64,000 bases of DNA from positions 3,968,001-4,032,000 of the forward strand of contig NZ_JBEJGY010000004.1 of assembly GCF_040253615.1 (NCBI RefSeq), given 5' to 3'. The stretch comes from Streptomyces sp. Edi4 (GTDB taxonomy: Bacteria > Actinomycetota > Actinomycetes > Streptomycetales > Streptomycetaceae). This document shows positions 1 through 8,004 of this stretch, one piece after another (the first letter of the stretch is position 1; every line of letters starts with the position of its first letter). The position numbers and the translations under genes were made by a program. Below the pieces are notes generated by a model that was not told the origin of the DNA, searched no databases, and saw nothing but the letters and a program-made list of their open reading frames with translations.

Positions 1-270
1 GCCCGCCGATGACCGGAAGGGCACCTCGTGCTGCCCTCGCCCACGCACCTTCTCCCCTCCCCGCACGGGTCGCGGCGCGCGAGGCTGGCACGGTAATGGG
101 CCGGTAGCAGCGTTTTTCGGGGGCGGAACAACCGTGTGCAGTTCGGATGCGGGATGAGCCGTCCGCCCCGCGCTCCGCACAGCCCGTCCGCCTTCGGGCG
201 CCAGCCGACACTTCCGATACCTCAGACACCTCCGTAACGGATGTAACCCAGCAACAAGGAGCAGCTTCCC
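1..270 (+). promoter_or_regulatory. Non-coding leader upstream of the CIS operon
   Basis: No convincing gene lies here, and the short reading frames are GC-driven. The stretch must carry the promoter of the CIS operon, but I cannot assign -35/-10 boxes. A perfect palindrome TCCGT-A-ACGGA lies at 231-241, about 15 bases before the ribosome binding site AAGGAG at 256-261, so it is a possible operator. An upstream gene could end at TGA 10-12, but this cannot be judged from so few bases. Confidence 0.4.
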
Positions 271-1854
271 GTGCCCAACTACCTGTCCCCCGGCGTCTAC
301 GTCGAGGAAGTCGCCAGCGGATCCCGCCCCATCGAAGGGGTCGGCACCTCGGTGGCCGCCTTCGTCGGACTCGCGCCCGTCGGGCCGCTCAACGAGCCGA
401 CGCTGGTGACCAACTGGTCCCAGTACGTCGCCGAGTTCGGGGAGTTCACGGACGGGTACTACCTGGCGCACTCCGTCTACGGCTTCTTCAACAACGGCGG
501 CACCGCCGCCTACGTCGTGCGCGTCGGCGGTTCCGACAACGGTTCGGGGCAGAGCACCCAGCAGGCCGCGGCCGCCCCCGCACCGCAGGCGATCACCGCC
601 GGTGAGGCCGTGGCGCTCGGCACCTTCAAGGTCTCCGCGATCGCGCCCGGCACGGCCGGCGGCGCGCTCACCGTCGAGGTGCAGGACGCCGAGGGCGAGG
701 CGGCCGGCGACCGCTTCAAGCTGATCGTCAAGGACGGCGAGACCGTCGTCGAGAACTTCGACGTGAGCGCGAAGAAGTCGGCCCGCAACTTCGTCGTCAC
801 CCAGGTCAAGCAGCGCTCCAAGATGATCTCCGTCGAGGAGACCGTGGCCGGCGGCCAGCTGGCCAAGCCGGACGCGCAGGCCATCACCCTGGCCCCGCCG
901 GCCCCCGCGCCCGCCCCGGCCCCCGCCGGCGGCACGGTCGCCCGCATCGAGACCGGCCAGTTCATCGGCGACTCCGCCGACCGCACCGGCTTCGGTGGCC
1001 TCGAGGCCTTCGACGAGATCAACATGGTCGCGGTCCCCGACCTGATGGCCGCCTACCAGCAGGGCCTGATCGACCTGGAGCAGGTCAAGGCCGTCCAGCT
1101 CGGTCTGGTCGCGCACTGCGAGCTGATGGGCGACCGCATGGCCGTCCTCGACCCGCCGCCCGGGCTCAACGCCCGCGACATCCGCAAGTGGCGGATGGAG
1201 GGCGCCGGTTACGACTCGCGTTACGCCGCCCTTTACTACCCCTGGATCAAGTCGTTCGACCCCTCCACGGGCCAGACCAAGCTCGTCCCGCCGTCGGGTC
1301 ACATGGCCGGCATCTGGGCCCGCAACGACTCCGAGCGCGGCGTCCACAAGGCCCCGGCCAACGAGATCGTGCGCGGCGCCGTCGACCTGGAGCTCCAGAT
1401 CACGCGCGGCGAGCAGGACCTCCTGAACCCGATCGGCGTCAACTGCATCCGCGCCTTCCCGGGCCGCGGCATCCGCGTCTGGGGCGCCCGCACCCTCGCC
1501 TCCGACCCGGCCTGGCGCTACCTGAACGTGCGCCGTTACTTCAACTACCTCGAAGAGTCGATCCTGATCGGCACCCAGTGGGTGGTGTTCGAGCCGAACG
1601 ACCAGGCGCTCTGGGCCCGTATCCGCCGCAACATCTCCGCCTTCCTGGTCAACGAGTGGCGCAACGGCGCCCTGTTCGGCCAGCGCCCCGAGGACGCCTT
1701 CTACGTGAAGTGCGACGAGGAGACCAACCCGCCGGAGTCGGTGGACCTCGGCCGTGTGGTCTGCGAGATCGGCATCGCGCCCGTCAAGCCCGCCGAGTTC
1801 GTCGTGTTCCGGCTCGCCCAGTTCTCGGGCGGCGGCGGCGAGCTGGAGGAGTAG
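271..1854 (+). CDS. cis2: Contractile injection system tail sheath protein
   Basis: This 527-aa protein forms the contractile outer sheath of a phage-tail-like injection particle; sheath shortening drives the inner tube forward. The start MPNYLSPGVYVEEV is the classic opening of phage and eCIS sheaths (T4 gp18/Afp2 family). The conserved C-terminal half contains GIRVWGARTL, YLNVRRYFNYLEES and IGIAPVKPAEFVVFR, the region that builds the core sheath lattice. An Ala/Pro-rich linker (near residues 210-220) interrupts the variable surface domain. The GTG start follows AAGGAG with 9 bases of spacing. It is the first gene of the operon, followed after 57 bases by the tube gene, the usual sheath-tube order. 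Confidence 0.96.
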   Translation: MPNYLSPGVYVEEVASGSRPIEGVGTSVAAFVGLAPVGPLNEPTLVTNWSQYVAEFGEFTDGYYLAHSVYGFFNNGGTAAYVVRVGGSDNGSGQSTQQAAAAPAPQAITAGEAVALGTFKVSAIAPGTAGGALTVEVQDAEGEAAGDRFKLIVKDGETVVENFDVSAKKSARNFVVTQVKQRSKMISVEETVAGGQLAKPDAQAITLAPPAPAPAPAPAGGTVARIETGQFIGDSADRTGFGGLEAFDEINMVAVPDLMAAYQQGLIDLEQVKAVQLGLVAHCELMGDRMAVLDPPPGLNARDIRKWRMEGAGYDSRYAALYYPWIKSFDPSTGQTKLVPPSGHMAGIWARNDSERGVHKAPANEIVRGAVDLELQITRGEQDLLNPIGVNCIRAFPGRGIRVWGARTLASDPAWRYLNVRRYFNYLEESILIGTQWVVFEPNDQALWARIRRNISAFLVNEWRNGALFGQRPEDAFYVKCDEETNPPESVDLGRVVCEIGIAPVKPAEFVVFRLAQFSGGGGELEE

Positions 1855-1911
1855 GAACGCGCCCCCTCGCCCCACCCCCAGCCGATTTCGCACGAACAGG
1901 AGTAACCCAGC

Positions 1912-2355
1912 ATGTCGCTTCAGCCCGGTGATGCTCTCACCACACACAACTTCGGCCTCCAGATCGACGGCATCATGATCGAGTACTTGCAGGAGGTCAG
2001 CAGCCTCTCGATGGAGCAGGAAGTCATCGAGTACCAGCAGGTGTCGGCCGAGGGCAAGCCGGTCATCAAGAAGCTGCCCGGCGTCAAGAAGGCCGGCGAG
2101 TGCACGGTGACGCGCGGTGCCACGCACTCGTCCTCGTTCTCCGAGTGGATCAAGCAGTCCATCGACGGCGACATGGGCTCGGCCCGCAAGAACGCCTCGA
2201 TCATCATGATGGACTACCAGGACAACCCGGTGAAGCGCTACCACCTGCGCAACGCCTGGTGCACCAAGGTCGAGGTCAGCGCGGTCAAGGCCGGCGACGC
2301 CGCCGCCATGACCGAGCAGGTCACCATCACCTTCGAAGAGCTGGTCATCGAGTAA
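1912..2355 (+). CDS. cis1: Contractile injection system inner tube protein
   Basis: This 147-aa protein is the inner tube (Hcp/gp19-like) whose stacked hexamers form the rigid needle inside the sheath. It has the compact length and beta-rich pattern of the phage tail tube family (PF06841 type): an N-terminal FGLQIDGIMIEYLQEVSSLS and a C-terminal EQVTITFEELVIE strand. The ATG at 1912 follows an AACAGGAG-type ribosome site. Its stop TAA shares a base with the ATG of the next gene, so the two are probably translationally coupled. A second tube-like protein is encoded at 6839-7276, a pairing also seen in Afp/PVC systems. Confidence 0.95.
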   Translation: MSLQPGDALTTHNFGLQIDGIMIEYLQEVSSLSMEQEVIEYQQVSAEGKPVIKKLPGVKKAGECTVTRGATHSSSFSEWIKQSIDGDMGSARKNASIIMMDYQDNPVKRYHLRNAWCTKVEVSAVKAGDAAAMTEQVTITFEELVIE

Positions 2356-2837
2356 TGCGGCGCGAAGGTCCTGGAGTTCCCGGCGCACCGTCCGTCGGGA
2401 CGGAATCCCTGTCCCACCCGGTCGCGGGTGCGGGCGCGGCGGCCGCGACGGCGGGTGCGCGGGACACCCTGCGCACCGAGTTCGAGTTCGAGCTGCCGCG
2501 CGGGTACGTCGACGAGTCGGGCACCGTGCACCGGCGCGGCTCGATGCGGCTCGCCACGGCCCGCGACGAGCTGCTGCCGTTGCGGGACGTACGGGTGCGG
2601 GAGAACCCGGCGTACCTCTCGGTGGTCCTGCTCGGCCGGGTCATCACCCGCCTCGGCACGCTGGGTGATGTCCACGACGGCACGGTGGAGAACATGTTCG
2701 CCTCCGACCTGGCCTTCCTCCAGGACTTCTACCGGCAGATCAACGCCGAGGGCCATACCCGGGCGGCCGTGGCCTGTCCGCACTGCGAGCAGTCCTTCGA
2801 GGTCGAGCTGGCCGGGAGCCGCCTGGGGGAATCGTGA
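2355..2837 (+). CDS. Phage tail assembly / baseplate-associated protein with a CxxC pair
   Basis: This 160-aa protein is encoded immediately after the tube gene, its ATG overlapping the tube TAA by one base. The first ~35 residues are low-complexity Ala/Gly. The rest includes FEFELPRGYVDESGTVH, a helical LQDFYRQINAEG segment and a C-terminal VACPHCEQSFEVEL with a CxxC that may bind metal. Position, size and the FELP..G....G..H motif match the small conserved proteins annotated as phage tail assembly or T4-type baseplate proteins in actinobacterial CIS clusters. The exact role, chaperone or structural, is not shown by sequence. No clear ribosome site precedes it, which favours coupled translation. 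Confidence 0.75.
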   Translation: MRREGPGVPGAPSVGTESLSHPVAGAGAAAATAGARDTLRTEFEFELPRGYVDESGTVHRRGSMRLATARDELLPLRDVRVRENPAYLSVVLLGRVITRLGTLGDVHDGTVENMFASDLAFLQDFYRQINAEGHTRAAVACPHCEQSFEVELAGSRLGES

Positions 2838-2992
2838 CGTACGCGGTTGACCGGATCGAGGAGGAGACCGCGTACCTCGCCTACCACTTCCACTGGGACA
2901 TGGACTCCATCCTCGACCTGGAGCATGCGGACCGGCGGGCGTACGTACGGCGGGTGGCGGCACTGGTGGAACAAGGCGAAGGGGAGCGGTGA
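2834..2992 (+). CDS. Small 52-aa CIS-cluster protein (DUF6760-like)
   Basis: A short gene starting at GTG 2834, overlapping the previous TGA by 4 bases (GTGA) and ending 6 bases before the next ATG. The product is VTYAVDRIEEETAYLAYHF followed by HWDMDSILDLEHADRR and a C-terminal helix ending in a Glu-rich stretch. This looks like the tiny DUF6760-type protein, roughly 50-60 aa, found between the assembly protein and the long low-complexity protein in other Streptomyces CIS loci. That family assignment is from memory and was not checked. The aromatic/His-rich AYLAYHFHW patch suggests a protein-contact helix. It lies on the operon strand with no gap on either side, so I regard it as real. Confidence 0.72.
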   Translation: MTYAVDRIEEETAYLAYHFHWDMDSILDLEHADRRAYVRRVAALVEQGEGER

Positions 2993-2998
2993 CGGGGG

Positions 2999-5900
2999 AT
3001 GGGCCTGTTCAAGCGCCGGCGTAGCCGGCCGGCCGGGGCCGCCGGGGCGTTTGTCCCGGACGCCGCGACAGCGTCGGCCTCCTCGGAGCCGTCGGATCCG
3101 TCGGTCGCGTCGCCTTCGCCTTCGCCCGTCCGGGGTGACGGCGGCTGGGCGGCCGCGCCCGCGATCCAGCGTGCCCTGGCCGCGCCCCGCCTCACCGCCG
3201 AGGCGGGCTTCGGCTCGACGCTCGCCGCGCACCAGGACCTCTCGGTCGTCCGTCCCCTCACGCACGCCGTCTCGCCATCGGCGCCCCACGGCGTGCTGCA
3301 CAACGCCGTGACCCCGGTCGCGGGCCGCCCCTCCTCGCTGCCGCTGCCGCTCCTGCGGCTTCCGGTGGCGGGCCGGGCGGCCGAGGCCCCGGCCGATCCG
3401 GATCCGGGTGCGGGGTGGCCGTCCGGTGCGCCGGGTCCGGCCCCCGTGCCGGGCGCGGTGCAGCGGTCCGTCGCGACGGGCGGCGCGTCGGCGAAGGGGC
3501 CGGGTAAGGCGCCGGGCGCCACGGGCGGCGGCGCATCCGGGTCCGCGCCTGCCGGGTCCGCGCCTGCCGGTGCTGGCCCCACCAGTGCTGGCCCAACTTC
3601 CTTTACGCAGCGGCCGGTTGGGCCTGGGGCGGACTCCGCCACGCCCGGGCAGGGCCCGGCCGTACAGCGGTCCGCCACGCCCGCGCGCGCCTCCGGGAAC
3701 ACCCCGGCCGGGCCCGGCACACCGCCTGCCGTTCAGCGGTCCGCCATCGCGCCGAGCGGTCCCGCGAACACCCCGGGCCCCGCCGTGCGGCGGTCCGTCA
3801 CGTCCTCACCCGGCTCGGGCACCGCCCCGGCCGGGCCCGGTCCTTCCCCCGCCGCCCAGCGCTCGACCACGCCTGCGTCCGGGCCGGGACACACCCCCGC
3901 CCCGCCGGCTTCGCCCCCGGCCGTGCAGCGGTCCGCGACGCCCGGGGCCACCCCGGCCCCCGCCGCCCAGAAGCCCGCGACACCCGCGACCGGCACCACC
4001 CCAGGGCGCCCTTCCGCGACACCCGGCACACCCCCGGCCGTCCAGCGGACCAGCACGCCCGCGACCGGCCCCACGACCAACCCCGGCACCACCCCGGGCA
4101 ACACCACGCCCGGGAGTACCCCGGCCGTCCAGCGGTCCAGCACGCCCGCGACCCGCCCCACGACCGGCCCCGGCGCCGCCCCGGGCAACACCACTTCGGG
4201 CAACACGACGCCCAGTGCCACCCCGGCCGTGCAGCGGTCCGCCACGCCCGGGGCCACCCCGGCCCCCGCCGCCCAGCGGCCCGCGACACCCGCGACCGGG
4301 GCCACTCCGGGCAGCCCTTCCGCGACACCGGGCACGCCCCCGGCCGTCCGGCGGACCAGCCCGCCCACGACCGACCCCGGCCCCACCCCGGCCGTTCAGC
4401 GGTCCGCCACGCCTGGGCGCACTCCCGGCACCGCCCCGGCGGGACCCGGCGCGTCCTCCGCGTCCCCGGTTGTTCCCGTCGTCCCCGCTGTCCCCGTCGT
4501 CCCGCCGTCGGCCACGTCCGGGCCCGCGACCACGCCCGGCGCACCCCCCGTCGTCCAGCGGTCCGCCACGCCTCCGCGCACTCCGGGCACCATCCCGGCG
4601 GCCGGCCCCACGGCCGCAACCGGCCCGGGCCAGGGGAACAGCGCCCCAACCACCGCGCCCGTCGTACCACCCGCCGTCCAGCGATCCGCCGCGCCCGCGC
4701 GCACCTTTGACACCACCCCGGCCGGGCCCGGCCACCCCCGTACGCCCACCGCACCCTCGGCGGACGGACCCGCGCGGCCCGCGTCGGACGGTCCCGCCGT
4801 GCAGCGCGCCACCACGCGGCAGAACGCGAACCCGGGCTCGGCATCGCGCGGCCCCGCGCCCTCCAACTCCGCTCCCAGCAGCCCGAGTTCGGGGTCGGCT
4901 GCCAGCAGCACCCCCGGCGCCGAGCCGAGCGCGCCTTCCGCCGTGCAGCGGTCCGCCGCCACGTCCCCGGTCCGCCCGACGAACCGTCCCGCCGTGACGC
5001 CGGACCCTGCCACCCCTGCCGCCCCGGCCCCAACCAGCGCCGTACAGCGGGCCATTGGGCGTCCGATCGACCCCGTGAGCAACCCGGGTACGCCCGTGAG
5101 CCCCACCTCGCCGACCGGGACCGACGCGCCGTCCACGCGGCCCGTGCGCGGGGACGCCCCCCGCACGGCGCCCCCGGTGCGTCCCTCCACGGGCGAAACC
5201 CCCGCCAACGCCCCGACGCCCGCACGCGACCGGGCGGCCGAGCCGAGGCGGACCAGCCCGATCGGGGCCCCGATCCAGCGGGCCGCCACGACCGGCAGCC
5301 GCGCCACCACGCCGTCACCGACCGCACCGTCACCGACCACGCCCTCGCCCGGCGTGAGCGGCGGGTCCACCCCTGCCCCTCCCTCCGTCCAGCGCGCCGC
5401 CACGCCCGCGCCGGGCCAGGGGCAGCCCCCCGCGCCCTCCGCCGCTTCGGCGCGCCGGGCGCAGGAGCCCGGCCCCACCACCCCGCGGCCGACCACCACG
5501 CCACCGGCCGTGCAGCGCGCCGTGACGCCCCCGCGCGGCCCCTCGGGCCACCCGGCCCCCGGCGTCGCGCGGGGCGGCGCGACGGAGGGCGGGCCGTCCG
5601 CGAACCCGTCACATTCCGCTGTGCGGCGCGCCGTTGACGCCTCGGGCGGCCTCCGCACGACCGCGCCCGCCGAGCGCGGCACCCTCGGAGAGAGTGGCGC
5701 GTCCCTGCCCGTGCGCGGCCCCCTCGGCGCGGCCTCGTCCGCGCGGTCCGGTTCCGCCGTCCAGCGGGCGGCCATGGAGGGCGCGCGGCCCGTGCCGGGC
5801 GCCGCGTCAACTCCCGCGCCGGTCCCGGCCGTTCAACGGGTCGCGACGCAGCGGTCCCTCACCTCCGCGCCCCGGCCGGTGCGGCCCTCGTACCAGCTCG

Positions 5901-6790
5901 ACCCCGTCGGCGTGGTGCGTCCCGCCGCCAAGGCACCCGCACCCGTACCCGCGCCGGAGCCCGCGCCCGTACCCGCGCCGCAAGCCCCCGCTCCGGTCGC
6001 GCCCGCACCGGCCCCCGCGCCCCCCGTGCAGCGCAAGCCCATGGTGCGGCGGGTCAGCCGGACCCAGAGCGCCGCCCCGGACGGAACCCGGCGCCGGCCG
6101 CTCATCGGCGCGCCGATCACCCCGGGCGCCGTGCCCGCCACCGCGCCGAGTCCCGCGCCCGCGCCGGCCGCCCCCGCGCAGCCCGCCGTGCAACGTGCCG
6201 CCGTACCCGCGCCGCCCGCCGCACCCGCCGTGCCCCCGACCCCGTTGCGCAAGGTGCGGCTGCCCGGGCCCGCGCCGTTGCAGCGGATGGCGGTCGCCGG
6301 TCCGCCGCTCGCCTCCGCCCGGCCGCTCACCACCCGCCACCAGAACGCCCCGAGCCCCGTGGGCGGCGCCGCGCCCGCGACCGTGCCGCTCAAGCGGGCG
6401 GCGCCCGCCGTCGAGGAGAGCCGGCCGGTCGTGCCCCTGCGCACCCCGGCCGCCTCGGGCGGCCGGGCGCAGCCGTCCGTGCAGCGGGCCGCCGCTCCGG
6501 CCCCGGCCCCCGTCGTGCCCGTACGCCGCGCGCATCCGGCGCCCCCGTCCCCCGCGCCCGCGCCCCCGGCGCCGCCCGCCTTCATCCAGCGGGACGCCGC
6601 CGAGTCCTCGCCAGGGCCGAACACCGCTCAGGCCGCCGCCCAGGCCGCCGTACCGGTGCCCGCAGAGGAGCCCCAACCGCCCGCCGACATGGACGCGTTG
6701 GCGCGCCGGCTCGTCGCCCCGCTGTCGCGGCTGCTCCGCGCCGAGCTGCGAGGCGACCGCGAACGGATCGGTCGGCTGCGCGACAGCTGA
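2999..6790 (+). CDS. Very large Pro/Ala-rich CIS-locus protein with ~30 VQR motifs
   Basis: This 1263-aa protein is mostly intrinsically disordered (Pro, Ala, Thr, Gly, Ser). Three parts are visible. (1) A more ordered N-terminus (about 1-125) opens with the basic MGLFKRRRSRP and contains AIQRALAAP and QDLSVVRPLTHAVSP. (2) About 1,050 residues are punctuated by roughly 30 short motifs of type (A/P)(V/A/I)QR(S/A/T), such as PAVQRSATP, at irregular 15-60 residue spacing. (3) A conserved-looking C-terminal amphipathic helix (about 1228-1263) contains ALARRLVAPLSRLLRAELR and ends at RLRDS. VQR motifs also occur in actinobacterial eCIS-associated DUF4157 proteins, but I see no HExxH here. Scaffold, baseplate-linked or cargo-adaptor roles are guesses. 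The gene sits in the operon between the 52-aa gene and the second tube gene. Confidence 0.85.
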   Translation: MGLFKRRRSRPAGAAGAFVPDAATASASSEPSDPSVASPSPSPVRGDGGWAAAPAIQRALAAPRLTAEAGFGSTLAAHQDLSVVRPLTHAVSPSAPHGVLHNAVTPVAGRPSSLPLPLLRLPVAGRAAEAPADPDPGAGWPSGAPGPAPVPGAVQRSVATGGASAKGPGKAPGATGGGASGSAPAGSAPAGAGPTSAGPTSFTQRPVGPGADSATPGQGPAVQRSATPARASGNTPAGPGTPPAVQRSAIAPSGPANTPGPAVRRSVTSSPGSGTAPAGPGPSPAAQRSTTPASGPGHTPAPPASPPAVQRSATPGATPAPAAQKPATPATGTTPGRPSATPGTPPAVQRTSTPATGPTTNPGTTPGNTTPGSTPAVQRSSTPATRPTTGPGAAPGNTTSGNTTPSATPAVQRSATPGATPAPAAQRPATPATGATPGSPSATPGTPPAVRRTSPPTTDPGPTPAVQRSATPGRTPGTAPAGPGASSASPVVPVVPAVPVVPPSATSGPATTPGAPPVVQRSATPPRTPGTIPAAGPTAATGPGQGNSAPTTAPVVPPAVQRSAAPARTFDTTPAGPGHPRTPTAPSADGPARPASDGPAVQRATTRQNANPGSASRGPAPSNSAPSSPSSGSAASSTPGAEPSAPSAVQRSAATSPVRPTNRPAVTPDPATPAAPAPTSAVQRAIGRPIDPVSNPGTPVSPTSPTGTDAPSTRPVRGDAPRTAPPVRPSTGETPANAPTPARDRAAEPRRTSPIGAPIQRAATTGSRATTPSPTAPSPTTPSPGVSGGSTPAPPSVQRAATPAPGQGQPPAPSAASARRAQEPGPTTPRPTTTPPAVQRAVTPPRGPSGHPAPGVARGGATEGGPSANPSHSAVRRAVDASGGLRTTAPAERGTLGESGASLPVRGPLGAASSARSGSAVQRAAMEGARPVPGAASTPAPVPAVQRVATQRSLTSAPRPVRPSYQLDPVGVVRPAAKAPAPVPAPEPAPVPAPQAPAPVAPAPAPAPPVQRKPMVRRVSRTQSAAPDGTRRRPLIGAPITPGAVPATAPSPAPAPAAPAQPAVQRAAVPAPPAAPAVPPTPLRKVRLPGPAPLQRMAVAGPPLASARPLTTRHQNAPSPVGGAAPATVPLKRAAPAVEESRPVVPLRTPAASGGRAQPSVQRAAAPAPAPVVPVRRAHPAPPSPAPAPPAPPAFIQRDAAESSPGPNTAQAAAQAAVPVPAEEPQPPADMDALARRLVAPLSRLLRAELRGDRERIGRLRDS
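3923..4357 (+). repeat. Internal direct duplication in the VQR-repeat gene (306-bp period)
   Basis: Two near-identical 129-base blocks at 3923-4051 and 4229-4357 lie exactly 306 bases (102 codons) apart, both beginning GTGCAGCGGTCC. They encode VQRSATPGATPAPAAQ...PSATPGTPPAV(Q/R)RTS in the same frame. Single-base differences turn one QR into QK and one QR into RR. This is recent in-frame repeat expansion inside the disordered part of the protein. Confidence 0.85.
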
Positions 6791-6838
6791 CCCGCCACGA
6801 CTGCCCCGTAACCACTCCCACCGACGGAAGACCACCCC

Positions 6839-7276
6839 ATGCCCACCACCCTTGACCCCGGCTCCACCGTCTTCTTCAAACTGACCATCGACGGCCAGAA
6901 CCTCGGCCTGTTCAACGGCTGCGACGGTCTCGCGTCCGAGGTCGAGGTGGAGCAGCGCCAGGAGGGCGGCAACAACGGGTTCGTGTGGCAGCTGCCCACC
7001 CGCGTCACGTTCTCCACGATCCGCCTGACGCGCCCGCTGACCGCCGACACCTCCAAGGTGGCGTCGTGGATCTCCTCGCTCGCCACCGGCATCACGCGGC
7101 CCACCGCCCAGATCGCCGCGCTGCGCGCCGACGGTTCGATCGTCGCGCAGTGGGGCCTGGTGGAGGTGCTTCCGGTGCGCTGGACGGGCCCGAGCCTGGA
7201 CCCGGCGAGCCCGAGCGTGGCCACCGAGACGCTGGAGATCGCCCACCACGGCTTCACCGACGCGGGAGGTGCGTGA
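6839..7276 (+). CDS. Second CIS tube-type protein (gp19-like)
   Basis: This 145-aa protein belongs to the phage tail tube-like family that also caps or initiates the tube at the baseplate (Afp5-like). Recognisable elements are LDPGSTVFFKLTIDGQNLGLFNGCDGL near the N-terminus, a central VWQLPTRVTFSTIRLTRPL, which is the hallmark of the conserved phage tail protein family (T4 gp19-like), and a C-terminal ATETLEIAHHGF. It differs clearly from the tube protein at 1912-2355. It starts at ATG 6839 and its stop region overlaps the next gene's start region. Adjacent LysM and spike genes support a tube-baseplate junction role, although this position is inferred by analogy with Afp/PVC. Confidence 0.88.
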   Translation: MPTTLDPGSTVFFKLTIDGQNLGLFNGCDGLASEVEVEQRQEGGNNGFVWQLPTRVTFSTIRLTRPLTADTSKVASWISSLATGITRPTAQIAALRADGSIVAQWGLVEVLPVRWTGPSLDPASPSVATETLEIAHHGFTDAGGA

Positions 7277-7278
7277 GC

Positions 7279-8004
7279 ATGGCCGCACCCACCGGAGGCA
7301 AGGCCGCCAAGGGCCTGTCCCGCGCCACTCTCGCCATCCACCAGCCGCCCACCGACCTGGGCGGCTCGATGGGCGGAAAGATCGGCGAGGTCAAGTTCCA
7401 GTTCAATCCGTCGCAGGTCCAGATGGGCCGCTCCGCCAACTGGATCACCACGCCCGCCATCTCCTACAACCGGGGCGCGCCGCCCAAGTTCACCGGCGCC
7501 ATGCCCGCCTCGCTCCAGCTGGAGGTGTTCCTCGACGCGTCGGGCACGCCCACCTCCAACACCGTGCAGAGCCAGGTGGAGCTGCTGCTCTCGTGCTGCG
7601 AGGTGACCTCGCAGAGCATCAGCGCGAAGGCGCCGTCGCCGCCGTGGGTGGAGTTCAGCTGGGGTTCGTTCTCGACGGTCCAGTTCGTCGCGTACGTCAC
7701 CAGCGTCAACGCCAACTACACCCTGTTCAGCCCCAACGGCACACCGCTGCGCGCCACCTGCACCCTCGCGCTGACCGAGGTCTCCAGCGAGACCAAGCGG
7801 CAGAACCCGACGTCGGGCGCGCTGTCGGCGCGACGGGTGCACCGCACGGTCGCCGGGGACACCCTGGCCTCGCTCGCCTGGCGCGAGTACGGCGACGCCA
7901 CCCAGTGGCGCGTCATCGCCGAGGCCAACGAGATCGACGATCCGATGCGGCTGCGCCCCGGCACCGAGCTGCTGCTGCCCGCTTCCTCGGAGGGAACCGC
8001 GTGA
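7279..8004 (+). CDS. cis7: LysM-domain baseplate protein
   Basis: This 241-aa protein corresponds to the Afp7/gp53-type protein that links the spike hub to the tube. The N-terminal ~150 residues (GGKIGEVKFQFNPSQVQMG onward, with TPAISYNRGAPPKFTGAMP) are typical of CIS LysM proteins. The C-terminal ~50 residues form a LysM motif: VHRTVAGDTLASLAWREYG, then WRVIAEANEIDDPMRLRPG. I chose ATG 7279 because GGGAGG at 7264-7269 lies 9 bases upstream. GTG 7273, forming a GTGA overlap with the previous stop, is the alternative and adds two residues. The next gene overlaps its stop (GTGA at 8001). Confidence 0.93.
   Translation: MAAPTGGKAAKGLSRATLAIHQPPTDLGGSMGGKIGEVKFQFNPSQVQMGRSANWITTPAISYNRGAPPKFTGAMPASLQLEVFLDASGTPTSNTVQSQVELLLSCCEVTSQSISAKAPSPPWVEFSWGSFSTVQFVAYVTSVNANYTLFSPNGTPLRATCTLALTEVSSETKRQNPTSGALSARRVHRTVAGDTLASLAWREYGDATQWRVIAEANEIDDPMRLRPGTELLLPASSEGTA

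Noticed and set aside
2100..2837. 245-aa version of the tail-assembly protein starting inside the tube gene
   Set aside because: The first 85 residues are a shadow of the tube coding sequence; ATG 2355 gives the coupled, protein-like start.
3798..5810. Long minus-strand reading frame of 670 codons opposite the VQR gene
   Set aside because: Arg/Pro/Gly-rich translation typical of GC-driven shadow frames; no domain, no ribosome site, and the plus-strand frame fits the operon.
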